Position numbers and translations under genes: made by a program. The notes under the pieces were generated by a model. It saw nothing but the letters and a program-made list of their open reading frames with translations, was not told the DNA's origin and searched no databases. A stretch of 64,000 bases of DNA, taken from the NCBI GenBank assembly GCA_024362935.1, contig JANCRA010000001.1, positions 64,136,930 through 64,200,929 of the forward strand, given 5' to 3'. Numbering within the stretch: position 1 is the stretch's first letter; the number at the start of each line of letters is the position of its first letter. Of this stretch, positions 1-10,722 are shown piece after piece. Source of the DNA: Setophaga petechia. Taxonomy: Eukaryota > Chordata > Aves > Passeriformes > Parulidae.

Positions 1-3000
1 GCTCTTGAGCTGAATTTTCCAAGAAATTAGCCACACATACAATACTAGCTGAAGGCCTAGGTTTTCTATTATATCACACAGTTAAAGAAAGTGTGTGTGG
101 GGGGAAATAATGTAATGCTGACTTTGGAGATGGTGTGAAGTTTTAATTAGGAAGAAGTTTATAGTTAAGAGCAGATTACTCATATCTTCACTGTGCACAT
201 ATACAAGTGAGCTACTGATAAAAGGAAACAATTAATTTCACTGATGATCAGCTGATTTCTCCTCAGAAGAGAGAACCAAAGCTTCTTTATATGCATCCCT
301 CTCTGACAATTGCATGCATCTTTTGAATTCCAACCCAATACATTTCACCTGGTCATGGTATGAACTGACAAATTCAGGGCACTTAACTAATTCATACACA
401 AGGTTTGTCAAAATTAGCAGGTAACTGATCTTCCAACTCATTATACAGAAAGATAATGAAGAATCAGGTCTAGGCCCTCAAAATTAGAGGAGTGATCCAG
501 CTGCTGTCCCTTCCAGTCATGCATAAGAACATGGCAAAGACTTTTTATGGAAAATAATTGCCTTGCTTATAATCAGTTCACATGTTTTTAAAGGTTTTTA
601 TAAAGACCTCATTTTTCAAGCAAATTAATATAGTAGTATTCATTCAGAGTCTTATCTCTGTGATGCTGCAGGTTTTTTCTTCATGTTAAATTACATGCAG
701 TTTACATTCCACAAGGTTTCAGCTTTATTTCCCAGTTCCCTGCTATACTTTTTCAGGGGCTTGCACTAATTTAAAACATAAGCTTGAACAGCAGAATGAG
801 TTTGGCCTGAGTATGGTAAATAATGAGGGCTGAGTTTTTTTGGTTTGGACTTTGACAAGAAGAAACACCACAGACTCTGTGCTGGTAATTAGTGACACTT
901 GCTAAATGCAGCAAATTGTGACAGCAGGATATTTCATCTTGGTCATTGCGAGGTGAATGCAAAGTCTCTTCTCCACATAAGGAAGGTTGTTTGCATATAG
1001 AAACTCATATCTGAGTACCAGTGTTTGTAAATGTGTATTTATGTGACAATGCTCTGTAATTGCTGGTTCCCACTGACTCCCACAGCACAAGCTTGGCATG
1101 CCATGGCCTCACGCATGCTCAGATGCCCACCTGAAGTCAGTATTGTGATTCCCATTTACCTCAGGGGAGCTGGGTTGTGCTGTATAGAAAGTGAAGGAAT
1201 GGGTCAAATCCATCTTTTCTTACCTGTAAAGAGGGACCAAACTATCCTTGGTGATAGCTGCCTCACCTGCTCTCTGCTGGTTCAGCTATTGCCACCGATG
1301 CCCAAGGTACCTTACAGATGTAACTGAAGTTTGAATTTGAGTCCTCTTTGTGTTCACATGGCAGACACCTGCATGTGTCTCTTAAAGAATGTAGTTTGAA
1401 ATGCACTGTAAATAGTTTTAACATACATTCCTATTATAGTTTAATAAAAACCTTAATCACAGTCACTAGTCACTGAGTTTGTCCATTTGTATTCTTCTAT
1501 CTTTTAAAAATACCTGAACAAATATATAGTTTCTGGGCACAGTATTTTTGTACTAGGTTAAGGGGTTTCTCTGTATATTATGTTTGCCTTTAAACACTAT
1601 TAAAGTCTTCTGAATGTCATGTGTTCTCTCTTGCTTCTGCCCTGTGACTTCTTAGAATAAAGCTAGTTACATTACTTAAGAGAATCATTAGCCCTACTTA
1701 CCGTACAGCTGCTAGAGAACATAAGGGTCAGCTTATTTTCTGTGGTCAGACAGCTGCTTATAACTTATTTCTTCATTCTTCTCTTTGTACTGTTTTCATG
1801 CTTTTTAAAATAAAAACGATGATGTCAAATTTTACTGTTTGTTATATTATTGAGGTGTAATTTTTAATGCCTGATTCAAATCATTGCTTCTGTAAATTTG
1901 TATTTCATAGCAACTTTTCTAGGTCCTAGAAATCCTGAAGAGAAAAAAATCCATTAATATCAAGATACTCCTCAGTACTACTGAGATCAGCCAGCAGTAA
2001 AGTAGTTCTTGTTTCAAAACCACAAAAAATAATTCAGTGCCACTGACCACTAGAGAGCACTGGAGCTGCACCTCCTGAGAGCTGTCAGAAACCAGTTCAT
2101 TTCTGACAGAAAGCAGAACCAGCAAATATGAGAGTTACACAGGGGTATTCCTCATCCTCTGCCCCCACAGATCAGTTCCTGGGGAATTTCAATTGCAAGA
2201 GAGATAGAAATAGTCAGTCCAGTGACTTCAACCAAACTGTGGAAAAAGTTTTTTTCTACAACCAAAGCCTCATCTTGCACAAACTGCTGATCCTAGAAGT
2301 AATTCTGGACCAGTGGGCTTCCTGGCACTTTCTCTTCTTTGGCTATTAGGTCCTTCACAGCAACACTTCTGCCTCGACTTTTTTTAGCTCTAGGCAAAAC
2401 CAAGAAGTATGTGTACCCCTGACAGACAGCAGGCTCATTCAAGAAGTTATGAAGGGCCAGATTTAGCTCAGCACAAAACACAAGCACTGTTTGCTCGAAC
2501 CAACTGCAGTTTATGAGTGCAACTGCACAAGTGCCCGTGCATATCTGCAAACATCAGGTCACTATTTGCTGCGGGGACTACAACATTTCCACCCCCTCAC
2601 CAGCCCAGTCTGCTGCTGCTCAGCCTTTCTGGCCTGCTGGAGGTTTGAATTCCCTGCTGAGAAGTGGCAATGTTTGCAGCAGGAGCACTGGGATCCATTC
2701 CTTACCCAGCCCTGGAGCAAGGGCATTTTTATTGAAGAGGTGAACGAAGATCACACAAAGTCTTTCTCTTCTTGTGCAGATGTGATGCCTCATTAACAAA
2801 TGGAAAAGACAAAAGTTCTTTCTTCCAGCCACATTTTTAGCAGCAGGTGGTGACAGCTATTGCATTCCACAATCCCACGAAACCTCACCCTTTCAGACTT
2901 TTAGGGAAAATCTCACATGAGTGAGTTTGTTCCAATAGTAAGCTTTAGGGACAGACTTATGGAATCTGACAGTCCCTGTGTTTTAGAACATTACCATTTC

Positions 3001-6000
3001 TTAGCACACACAGAACTTTAGAACCACTTCAGTTGAAAAATATCCCAGGTCACTGGCATAATACCCCAGTTCATAATGGCTGAAAAATCCACAGTTTACA
3101 CAGGTTTCTCTTGTTTACCACCATCAAATTCTAGGAGTAAAATCCATGGTTCAATCATACCAGTAGTTTACGTGTGATACATTTGCATATATAAGTATTC
3201 AGGATGCTTTTATTGTAGTAGTTAATGAAGTCACTGGCAATTTATTTTATGATATATAGAGCTTCTTAATGAAAGGAAAGTTCATTTTCCAGATAAGTAG
3301 AGGGGTTAATTTGGTCAAGGTCACATGGAAAGTCCATTTCTGAGCTGGAAAGAGCACCAGCTCCTGGGTGTCTGTTCTGCTTTTACATGAGACACGATGG
3401 CCAAACTAAGAAAGGAATTTTAATCTGAAACCATCTATTCCTTTCACAAATACAAATATTTAAATATCTTAGCCATACAGGGTGCTCTCTTGCTAGAGAG
3501 CAAGATATATAACGTTGCACTTCAGAAGAACTCTGAAGCTCACTATTTTACAGAATAAATTAGATTCAAGCCACTAATCCAGATAATCACAAAAAACTTT
3601 TGTGGGGTTGGGAGCTATATTATAACCAAGAGGAAAAGTTCACAGTAAGTAAAAAAGTTAGGTTGAAATGAGCTAAAAGTGCAGTTCAGATTTTGGAGAA
3701 ACTGAAATGACTGATGCAGACTTCCCATACTGTACATTCTTAGCTCACCGGACTATAACTCGACCCCACTCTATGATCACGTTTCATATTCGAAAAAAAA
3801 GAAATTGGGGAATACAGGAATATTCAGATATAAATTTAAATACCCTTAGAAAAGCCAGACAAAAAGCCCTATAGGGCAACTGGCATATCAGTCTCTGGGT
3901 GGCAAGTGTCAAATGGCACCAATACTCAGAGATTCATTTCACCTTTTCTGGAAAAGCACACTTACTTTTACTGGCAGGTGTTCACTGTCGCCCTTTTTCA
4001 CTGAAACAAGACCAGATTTCATTATTGTGTGTAATCCTAGGATTCATTTCAGCATACAGAAACTGACAAAGTAAATACCAGGGTTGTTACTCTTTTAATC
4101 CTAAATTTTGCTTCCAGATTTTTTCAACCTGGATGTTATTAACTCCTGCACTTCAGTTCTCTCCAATAAAAAAACTCTCAAAAATGCAGCACTTGATGGA
4201 TCAAAGTGATTACACAGGAATTAGAAAGCAGTGGATACAGAGAGTTAAGAGCAAGCTTTAAAACCCACAGCCCACTACTAACTAATCACACAAATGGATC
4301 TATACTCACTGGAAATTTCTAAGCAATCCTCAAATGCTGAATTCTCTTGCTGAACAGATTTCACATTAGCAGCATCCAGGAGATTCTCCTGAAACCAAAA
4401 GAAAAGCAGAAATTCAGCAAACAGGCAGCCGGAGCAGGACAACATCTAGCTCAAGCAGGATCTAATCCTGCTGCAATGCAACACCCAACTGCAATATGTA
4501 ATTTGAAATTATTTATCCAAGACATGGCAATAGCTAGGTTCCATCAAGCTCCTGGCTGCTAGGCCACCCACTGTTAGGCTTCAATTGGCTTTACTGGCAT
4601 ACAATTGTCTATTTACCACATTGATACAGAACTGAGTATTGTGGTTCAAATGCTTAGTGAAACTTCCCAGTAAGGGATCCATCTTTGCAAAGCATAATGA
4701 AGAAGCATTCAGTAGAAAACACTCATAAATACTGCACAATCTGCATGGTTTTATCAGGGATTAGTCTCTTATTACAGAAATCAATATTTTCATGAGTGTA
4801 TCATGTTTATGCTGGCACCAAGCCTTAACCAACCCAACAGTTCTACTGGTCTGGCTAATTTTAGTCAGAACAACTTGAATACGAGCCGCAAAACAATAAA
4901 CGGGACATGAATACAACCCACTGCAAAAGGCTTTTTATCACCCTGATCTTTGGAACTGCACTGCTATCACAATACACCTTGCTACAATGATCACAGATTG
5001 GCAGGATGAGGTTGGCATAACCATATAAGTTAATAATTTCTTGCCATCCACCTTATCTAAAGATCAAACTTCAAAGTTAGTAAGTTTGTCCATTTTCAGT
5101 GGAGAAAGCCACAAAGCCAACACACACCCTCAGCTTTCAAAACTGTCATGAGAACAGCAATACTAGAAAACAAGATTTCAATGCACCATCAAAGAAAATG
5201 CTGTAGCTCTGAAAACCACACAAGGGAGAGGGAGACAGAAAAAGGAAAAATGTTGTGGAATGTTCCAACTAAGAAAATCTACAAAACCAATTTTAATTGT
5301 GATTTTAGAAGGAAAACCAGCTACTATAGGAGGACAAAAGAACACTCAATGACGTGTAGATTGTATGATTCTAAAATTCATATTTTGTCATATTGAGCAA
5401 CTCACATTATTTTAGACCTCGATTTTCAACTAAATACAGCAGAAGCTGCACTACAACCACTGCCAGAAGGACCCTTTCTGCACAGACTGTAAAGAGAGTC
5501 ACCATTTTTGTTATGTAACAGCTTGGATGAACTGTAACTCAGCCCTGGCTGTTTATGTATATACACTACACAGTTCAGGTAAGACTGCCAGTGATAACTA
5601 CAAAGGTCAATATACACATCAGTGCAATAAAAACAGATAATCTGATTCTCAGAATAAAGTCTGGCCATTTTCTGAGCTGGTAGATAGGCAAGCATTATTG
5701 GCACAGCACAGGGCATCAGTGAAAACATTTTTTGAGTTATTCAGGTGATCAAAACCTGCATGAAATTGTGGGAAAAAACCAGCATGGGAAAACCACACAA
5801 AGACCTAAATGATGTTGTGAAATGCACATTGTGAGGTAGTTCCCTCATCACCCTTAGGAGTACACAGCCTGAACACCTTCCATCTGGCTGGTTTCTTCAC
5901 TGAATAACACTATAACACTATAGTGAAGAAAATTCACAGATGCTGCTAAGAATTTAAACAATATATATACAAAAGTGATGACATGGATAGAGACTACCAT

Positions 6001-6379
6001 CCCAATTTTCACAGCTCAGTGTTAGGACAGGCAGCAGGTTGTTTTCTGAAACAACCTGCAGACATTCAGTAAATCCTCAGCCCCATGCTTGTTGTGCTGA
6101 GCAGAACAGGCCCCAAACAAATTATAATGGACAAAGTAGAGACTTGTGTTTGTTTTGTTGAGTCAATAATATCACCTCCAGATGCCTGAAGACTCTCCCA
6201 CAAGCTTGAAGATGCAACTGAGATAAAAAATGTCAAGCAATGCTGTTAGTTTAATTATTACTTTCACTAGACACCTGATTTTTATCCCATATTGTCAATA
6301 GAATGAATGGATTAGCAATTCTTAATTGAGATAAGCAATAAAGATTCTGTCATAATCCAGAGGCAATAAGAGAGATTCA
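1..6379. other. Intergenic region upstream of FABP2, no recognised gene
   Basis: AT-rich non-coding sequence. No reading frame here resembles a protein I recognise; all are short and lack paired splice signals. A run of poly(A) signals at about 1.44-1.81 kb is listed separately. A 67-codon ATG frame on the minus strand (238-441) is discussed under findings. In human the next gene on this side is PDE5A, but nothing here matches its coding sequence. Confidence 0.5.
1400..1830 (+). other. Possible 3' UTR end with clustered poly(A) signals
   Basis: Canonical or near-canonical plus-strand poly(A) signals cluster here: AATAAA near 1442, 1654 and 1807 and ATTAAA near 1599. The last is followed by T/GT-rich sequence. 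This texture is typical of the end of a long vertebrate 3' UTR, but no coding exon was found upstream in the window, so the assignment is weak. By synteny an upstream plus-strand gene such as PDE5A would be the candidate, though in human it lies far away. Chance AT-richness is an equally good explanation. Confidence 0.15.
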
Positions 6380-6565
6380 GCAAGCAGCGTGGTCAGGACT
6401 GGGAATTTGATTAAATAACAGGAAACCTCTCCTTGGAGAGGTCAGTGTATCAGTTGAGCTTTACTCAGCCTCGTCATCGAGTGAATTGCCCTCAAGATAA
6501 GGCAGAAGATAAATTCCCTGTGCAAAGCCTCAGCCCTGCAGAACAGCTCTCCTGCAGGCACAGCC
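6380..6565 (+). promoter_or_regulatory. FABP2: FABP2 proximal promoter and short 5' UTR (putative)
   Basis: This is the sequence just 5' of the FABP2 start codon. Two GATA motifs lie close together, GATAAG at about 6496 and GATAAA at about 6509. The second also sits where a degenerate TATA box would be, 20-30 bp before the expected start of a short 5' UTR. GATA4/5/6 control of intestinal FABP genes is known in mammals. No perfect TATAAA is visible, and the transcription start is inferred, not seen. Confidence 0.35.
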
Positions 6566-6632
6566 ATGGCATTCGACGGCACTTGGAAAGTTGACAGAAA
6601 TGAGAACTATGAGAAGTTCATGGAGGCGATGG
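6566..6632 (+). CDS. FABP2: FABP2 coding exon 1
   Basis: Codes residues 1-22 plus the first base of Gly23. The donor is GTAAGG at 6633. The 67-nt length is the standard first coding exon of the FABP family. Confidence 0.95.
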
Positions 6633-8446
6633 GTAAGGCTCAGCTTTCCAATCCCTTCTGCAGGAAAACCATCACCCAGCTGAATGCAAACCCAAACTGC
6701 CTGACAACGATCTTCATCCTGTCCTTTCACTCTCGGCTGCTCTGCCCCTGCATTTATTTTCAAAATATTCTGAGGTGGGGGGAAAGATGCTGAGAAATGT
6801 TCTGGTTTTAATTACACTGCATTATTCTTAAGCAATTCCAATTCCAATTTATTTCAGCAGGAAAAAAATCTCTAAGTCTAGATTTGAGGACTAGAAAAGG
6901 CTCAGACAACTTGAATGGATAAACTTTAAATCTAATTCTATAGCTGGACTATTATTTTGAAAACATCAAACCAATTTAAACATTCAACAGGGAGGAAATC
7001 ATAATTCTTCAATTTCAGAGAAACACTTGATTCAAGTAATTCTAACATCCTAATATTTACTTGAAGTTTGTACAAAGTGTGCATTATATGGACATAAATC
7101 TAACTACTCCAGTTAAGACAGTGATTTGTATTATATGTGTACCAGTGAACATGGCCTCGATGAAAACTGAAGGACAAATATTTGGGTCAGAACGCTGCAA
7201 TAAACTCACTTGGCCACATAAAATTGATTTAAAAAAGACAAATATGATGCTCCAGAGGTTTGGTGGGTTTTTTTCTGATTTATGTTAACTGACTTTTTTA
7301 GGTATTGGCATGATGAAAAGAAAGCTGGGAGCCCATGACAATCTGAAGATCACCATCCAGCAAAATGGGGACAAATTTAATGTCAAAGAAGCCAGCAACT
7401 TCCGAACCATAGAAATTGAATTTACTCTGGGAGTCAGCTTCGACTACAGCCTGGCTGATGGGACCGAACTCCACGTAAGAGTCTTCCTGCATAGCTCAGT
7501 ATTTATATGTGATAATGACTTTATAACATGCAGTTTCAAAATGAATAATTTGTCATCCGAATTTTTAATTTAAATTCTCCTTCTGAATTACATGAAATTT
7601 TCCTGAACCTGACTGTTCAGGAATGCTTGCAGCTTATACACCAAAGCATAAGGGAGTCTTTACTGTTAAAGGTTCAAGCCTATACCATGGATCTCAGGGT
7701 TCCAGAGAGCCCAAAAAGCAGAGCAAGTAGCAATTTTCACAAGATGAAATCCAGGTGATTTGCAATTTTACTTCTTCTAATACTCAAGTTCACCACCTAG
7801 AGCGCAGAGTGAATATTTCTAAGGAATTAAAAATCTCTGTTGATATAATTATTTAAAATAAAGTGTACTGACCAGTAAAAAACACCTAGGTTGGCTATTA
7901 TGCATTTAAATAAGCCAATGGTTTTATTAAAATTTAATTTTTACAGCCTTTTTAAAAAGCACTATTACACTGTTTTAATCTTTTTTCACTATTAAGCATT
8001 CTACAGCCTTTAAACCAAATCAGTGTCATTATTGCTGTAAAACATTTGGGGTTTTTTCCCATCATAGGGGGCTTGGACCCTGGAAGGAAATAAACTTGTG
8101 GCCACATTTACCAGAAAAGACAATGGAAAAGTACTTAAAGCAACCAGAGAAATCGTGGGTGATGAACTCGTTCAGGTGAGTTAAGAATTCATTTACACAC
8201 AAGTTTGCAATAGCATCAACAGAAAAAGTTTTTAAAGCTTTTCTAAACCTAGAAAATATTTTCCTCAAGCCAAATAACTATCTATAGTTAAAATTCTCAG
8301 TTGCCTATAAAGAATTTAAATATCTCTAAACCACATCTGGGAAATGAAACTTTGCAATTCCAGCCACTGATTTTTCCTTCCTAATTTTTTAACAGACTTA
8401 CCTATACGAAGGAGTGGAGTCCAAGAGATTCTTCAAAAGGTGCTAA
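6566..8446 (+). CDS. FABP2: Intestinal fatty acid-binding protein, four exons (gene span of CDS)
   Basis: Cytosolic lipid chaperone of enterocytes that carries one long-chain fatty acid in a ten-strand beta-barrel. Exons 6566-6632, 7302-7474, 8068-8175 and 8396-8446 (67, 173, 108 and 51 nt) join in phase with GT/AG borders. They give 132 residues, the usual I-FABP length, and show the conserved four-exon FABP structure. The N-terminus reads MAFDGTWKVDRNENYEKF, the family signature. Trp83 and the fatty-acid-binding Arg107 (Arg106 of the mature protein), in ATREI, are present, as is Arg127 near the C-terminus. At the position of the human Ala54Thr variant (residue 55 counting Met) this protein has Asn. 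It ends in Arg-Cys rather than the Lys-Asp of human. The start is the only in-frame ATG at the head of the signature. Other FABPs are excluded by the overall match to I-FABP. Confidence 0.97.
7302..7474 (+). CDS. FABP2: FABP2 coding exon 2
   Basis: Codes residues 23-80, from GIGMMKRKLGAHDNLK to ADGTELH. The acceptor is TTTTTTAG and the donor GTAAGA. It is 173 nt long, as in other FABP genes. Confidence 0.95.
8068..8175 (+). CDS. FABP2: FABP2 coding exon 3
   Basis: Codes residues 81-116, from GAWTLEGNKL to GDELVQ, including Arg107 that contacts the fatty-acid carboxylate. It is flanked by ATCATAG and GTGAGT and is in phase 0 at both ends. Confidence 0.95.
8396..8446 (+). CDS. FABP2: FABP2 coding exon 4 with stop
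   Basis: Codes residues 117-132, TYLYEGVESKRFFKRC, then TAA. The acceptor AACAG follows a T-rich tract. Confidence 0.95.
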   Translation, partial: TYLYEGVESKRFFKRC

Positions 8447-8481
8447 GCACTTCACACAGAACTGCACCACAATGAAGGAAC

Positions 8482-8487
8482 AATAAA
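8482..8487 (+). terminator. FABP2: FABP2 poly(A) signal
   Basis: AATAAA lies 36 nt after the stop codon and is followed by T/C- and GTGG-rich sequence. This gives a very short 3' UTR, in keeping with the compact FABP2 transcript. Confidence 0.8.
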
Positions 8488-8509
8488 AGACCATTTTCTA
8501 CACATCCTC

Positions 8510-9767
8510 TGCGTGGTTTCCTTTCCCTTTCCATCCCCTCACAACACCTCCCTAGCAGCAGTTACCTATGCTGAAAACATGGGCTAGTTCTTCATGTTCC
8601 TGTTTTGCCTCGAATGAACAAACTCTCATTCCAAACGATTTTTAAAATGTCTTCTGTGCCAAGTCCTACTGAAGCGTCACAAAGGCTGCAGAAACTATTT
8701 TGCATAAGCAGAAGTTCAATATTTTTTGCTCAAGCTCTCAAATGGAAACTTAGTTTCCTTGCAAAGGCATTTATACTGAGAAACAATTTCTCTGTGTATT
8801 TAATATTGTGCAAAATTATGGGAAAACAAAAAAAAAAAGAGATAGTACAGATGGGGACGAGGCTTAAAAGGGAAGTACTGTCATTGTTTTGCCTCAAATG
8901 TCTAACATACTTCATCTACTACACATGCTTAACCAATACTTGCTATATGAGGACAAATCCATCCTTATTTCTATTGACAGAACTTATAAAGGAAAACTTC
9001 TACCCTTAAGTGCTTGTTTAAGAAAAGTAAGCTCTGTTCAGAAACACCTGCTTGCAATCTGCCTTATCTCTTAATAAAATCTCTTAATATCTCCTAATAT
9101 TGAGGCTAAAAAGGGGTAATACCTACCAAGAGAAAAGTTTTGTTTCACACACTCCTGGGTTTCTGGTCATTCTTCTGGACACAAAAATGATAGCCCTGAT
9201 TTCAATATGGAGAGCACTGGAAGGACTGAGGGTGGCACATCCCAGGTGTGAGTGCGGCATCAGGTTGTGCCACTTCGTTTATTTTTATTCACTCCTGCAG
9301 CTGGGTGTTGTGCACATAAAGCACAACAGAATACACTATCTACACGAACTTTTCCACGTTTGTTCCGCGCACAAGCTCCGACTAACCTTGAGGAGTGTAT
9401 CTTAAAATAATTTTAATTTTCCTAAACTTCTTTACAACAGGATGCCCAAAAGGTCTTCTAGTTTTTCTCAGAGCATCATCTGCTCTCCATGAAACCGCAT
9501 CGGGACGAGATGGTCAATTTTTATTTCCACACAAGCCCCGGCACAGGTGGCAGGACAAGACCAACTCGGCGTGACAGGACAGACCGCCTGCTCCTCCCCA
9601 GTGTCCGCATCTCAGGGAGCGGCAGCCAGCAGCGCCCAGGAAGGAATGCCAGCCACGAGCACTGGGGAATCCGCAACAAGCATCGCTTATCCCAAAAACA
9701 GAGGGACAAGCAAAAATACTCTCCGTGTCCAGCGCCTTTACCTCAAGAGCCCACCCTACAAGGCAGT
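8510..9767. other. FABP2-C4orf3 intergenic spacer
   Basis: AT-rich at first, rising in GC after about 9.2 kb towards the C4orf3 minisatellite and promoter. No gene seen. The plus-strand open frame at 8605-9009 has no family resemblance and lies in AT-rich sequence. Confidence 0.5.
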
Positions 9768-10420
9768 GCCTGAGGGGAAGAGGCGGGGGCTCTGCCTGAG
9801 GCGGGGATTGCGGGGCTTTGGCCGAGGCGGGGACGGGAGGCGGTGCGTGAGGGGGAATGGGTGGCTTTGGCTGGGAGGAGCGGGCCGGTGCCGGAGGCGG
9901 CGATTGCGGGGCTTTCCTGGGGCGGGGATGGCGGGCTTTCCTGAGGCGGGAATGCCGGGGCGGTGTCTGACGCGGGGATTGCAGGGCTTTGGCTGAGGCG
10001 GAGCGGTTCCTGAGGTGGGAGGAGCGGGACGGTGCCTGAAGCGGGGATTGCAGGCTCTCCTGAGGCGGGAATGGTGGAGCCTTGCCTGAGGCGGGAGGGC
10101 CGGGGCGGTGCCTGAAGCGGGAATGGCGTAGTTGCGCCTGAAGAGGGGATTGCGGGGCTTTCCTGAGGCGGGAGAGGCGGGGTTTTGGCTGAGGCGGGAG
10201 GGACGAGACGGTGCCTGAGGCGGGGATTGCGGGCTTTCCCTGAGGCGGGAATGGCGTAGCTGTGCCTGAGGCGGGGATTGCGAGCTTTCCTGAGGCGGGA
10301 ATGGTGAAGCCTTGCCTGAGGCGGGAGGGCCGGGGCGGTGCCTGAGGCGGGAATGGCGGGGCGGTGCCTGAGGCGAGAGGGGCGGGGCTTTGGCTGAGGC
10401 GGGAGGGGCGGAGCCGCCGC
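9768..10420. repeat. GC-rich minisatellite, about 26 diverged units of about 25 bp
   Basis: A tandem array in which each unit opens with CCTGAGGCGGG or a close variant. A variable second half follows, such as AATGGCGGGGCGGTG, GATTGCGGGGCTTT or AGGGCCGGGGCGGTG. Units alternate in type, and a multi-unit block near 10072 is repeated near 10305, so there is higher-order duplication. Nearly every unit contains a GGCGGG or GGGCGG GC box of the kind bound by Sp1/KLF factors. Stop codons are rare on the minus strand, so long overlapping open frames appear there (9514-10620 and others). They are an artefact of the repeat. The array ends about 120 bp before the C4orf3 start codon. Confidence 0.9.
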
Positions 10421-10541
10421 GCGTGACCTCGGGGGCGTGGCCGTGGTACGTGCGCTCCGTTTCCATTGGCGCCGCACCCGGAAGAGCCGGTGGCGCCTGC
10501 GCAGTGGGGCCGCCGCCCTGCATCCCCCTTCCGCCGAGGAG
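10421..10541 (+). promoter_or_regulatory. C4orf3: C4orf3 CpG promoter and 5' UTR (putative)
   Basis: TATA-less CpG-rich sequence. It contains an inverted CCAAT box fused to an E2F-like site (CATTGGCGCC, near 10465), an ETS core (CCGGAAG, near 10479) and an NRF1-like GCGCCTGCGCA at about 10493. These are standard housekeeping promoter elements. Transcription probably starts around the NRF1-like site. The plus-strand frame stays open from the TGA at 10395 down to the start codon. Confidence 0.6.
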
Positions 10542-10709
10542 ATGGAGGCGGCGGCGCGGCAGCGGTCGCGGGAGCCGGAACGGCAGGAGCGGGACGATGG
10601 TGGGCGGGTGATGTCACCATCGCTATCGGGACAGTCCTACTGGCTGGACCTGTGGCTCTTCATCCTCTTCGACCTGGCGCTTTTCCTGCTTATCTACCTG
10701 CTGCCCTGA
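10542..10709 (+). CDS. C4orf3: Another-regulin (ALN), SERCA-regulating micropeptide
   Basis: A single-exon 55-aa tail-anchored membrane micropeptide. Family members (phospholamban, sarcolipin, myoregulin, endoregulin, another-regulin) bind SERCA pumps in the ER or sarcoplasmic reticulum and lower Ca2+ uptake; ALN is the widely expressed member. Residues 1-30 are charged and Arg/Glu-rich. Residues 33-55 form one hydrophobic helix, YWLDLWLFILFDLALFLLIY then LLP, almost identical to human ALN, with the LFxxxF-type SERCA-binding face. The start at 10542 is the first ATG in frame and sits in GGAGATGG. The frame is open upstream to a TGA at 10395 but has no earlier ATG. Human also has a longer annotated isoform; here any extension would need a non-AUG start. 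The gene is tandem with FABP2 and convergent with USP53. Confidence 0.93.
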   Translation: MEAAARQRSREPERQERDDGGRVMSPSLSGQSYWLDLWLFILFDLALFLLIYLLP

Positions 10710-10722
10710 GGGCGCGGCCCAG

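Noticed and set aside
8605..9009. 134-codon frame after FABP2
   Set aside because: AT-rich, no splice signals, no recognisable family, and outside the known gene order.
9514..10620. 368-codon minus-strand open frame as a gene
   Set aside because: It is the translation of a GC-rich minisatellite; all three minus frames are open and the peptide is a simple Pro/Ala/Ser/Arg repeat with no known family.
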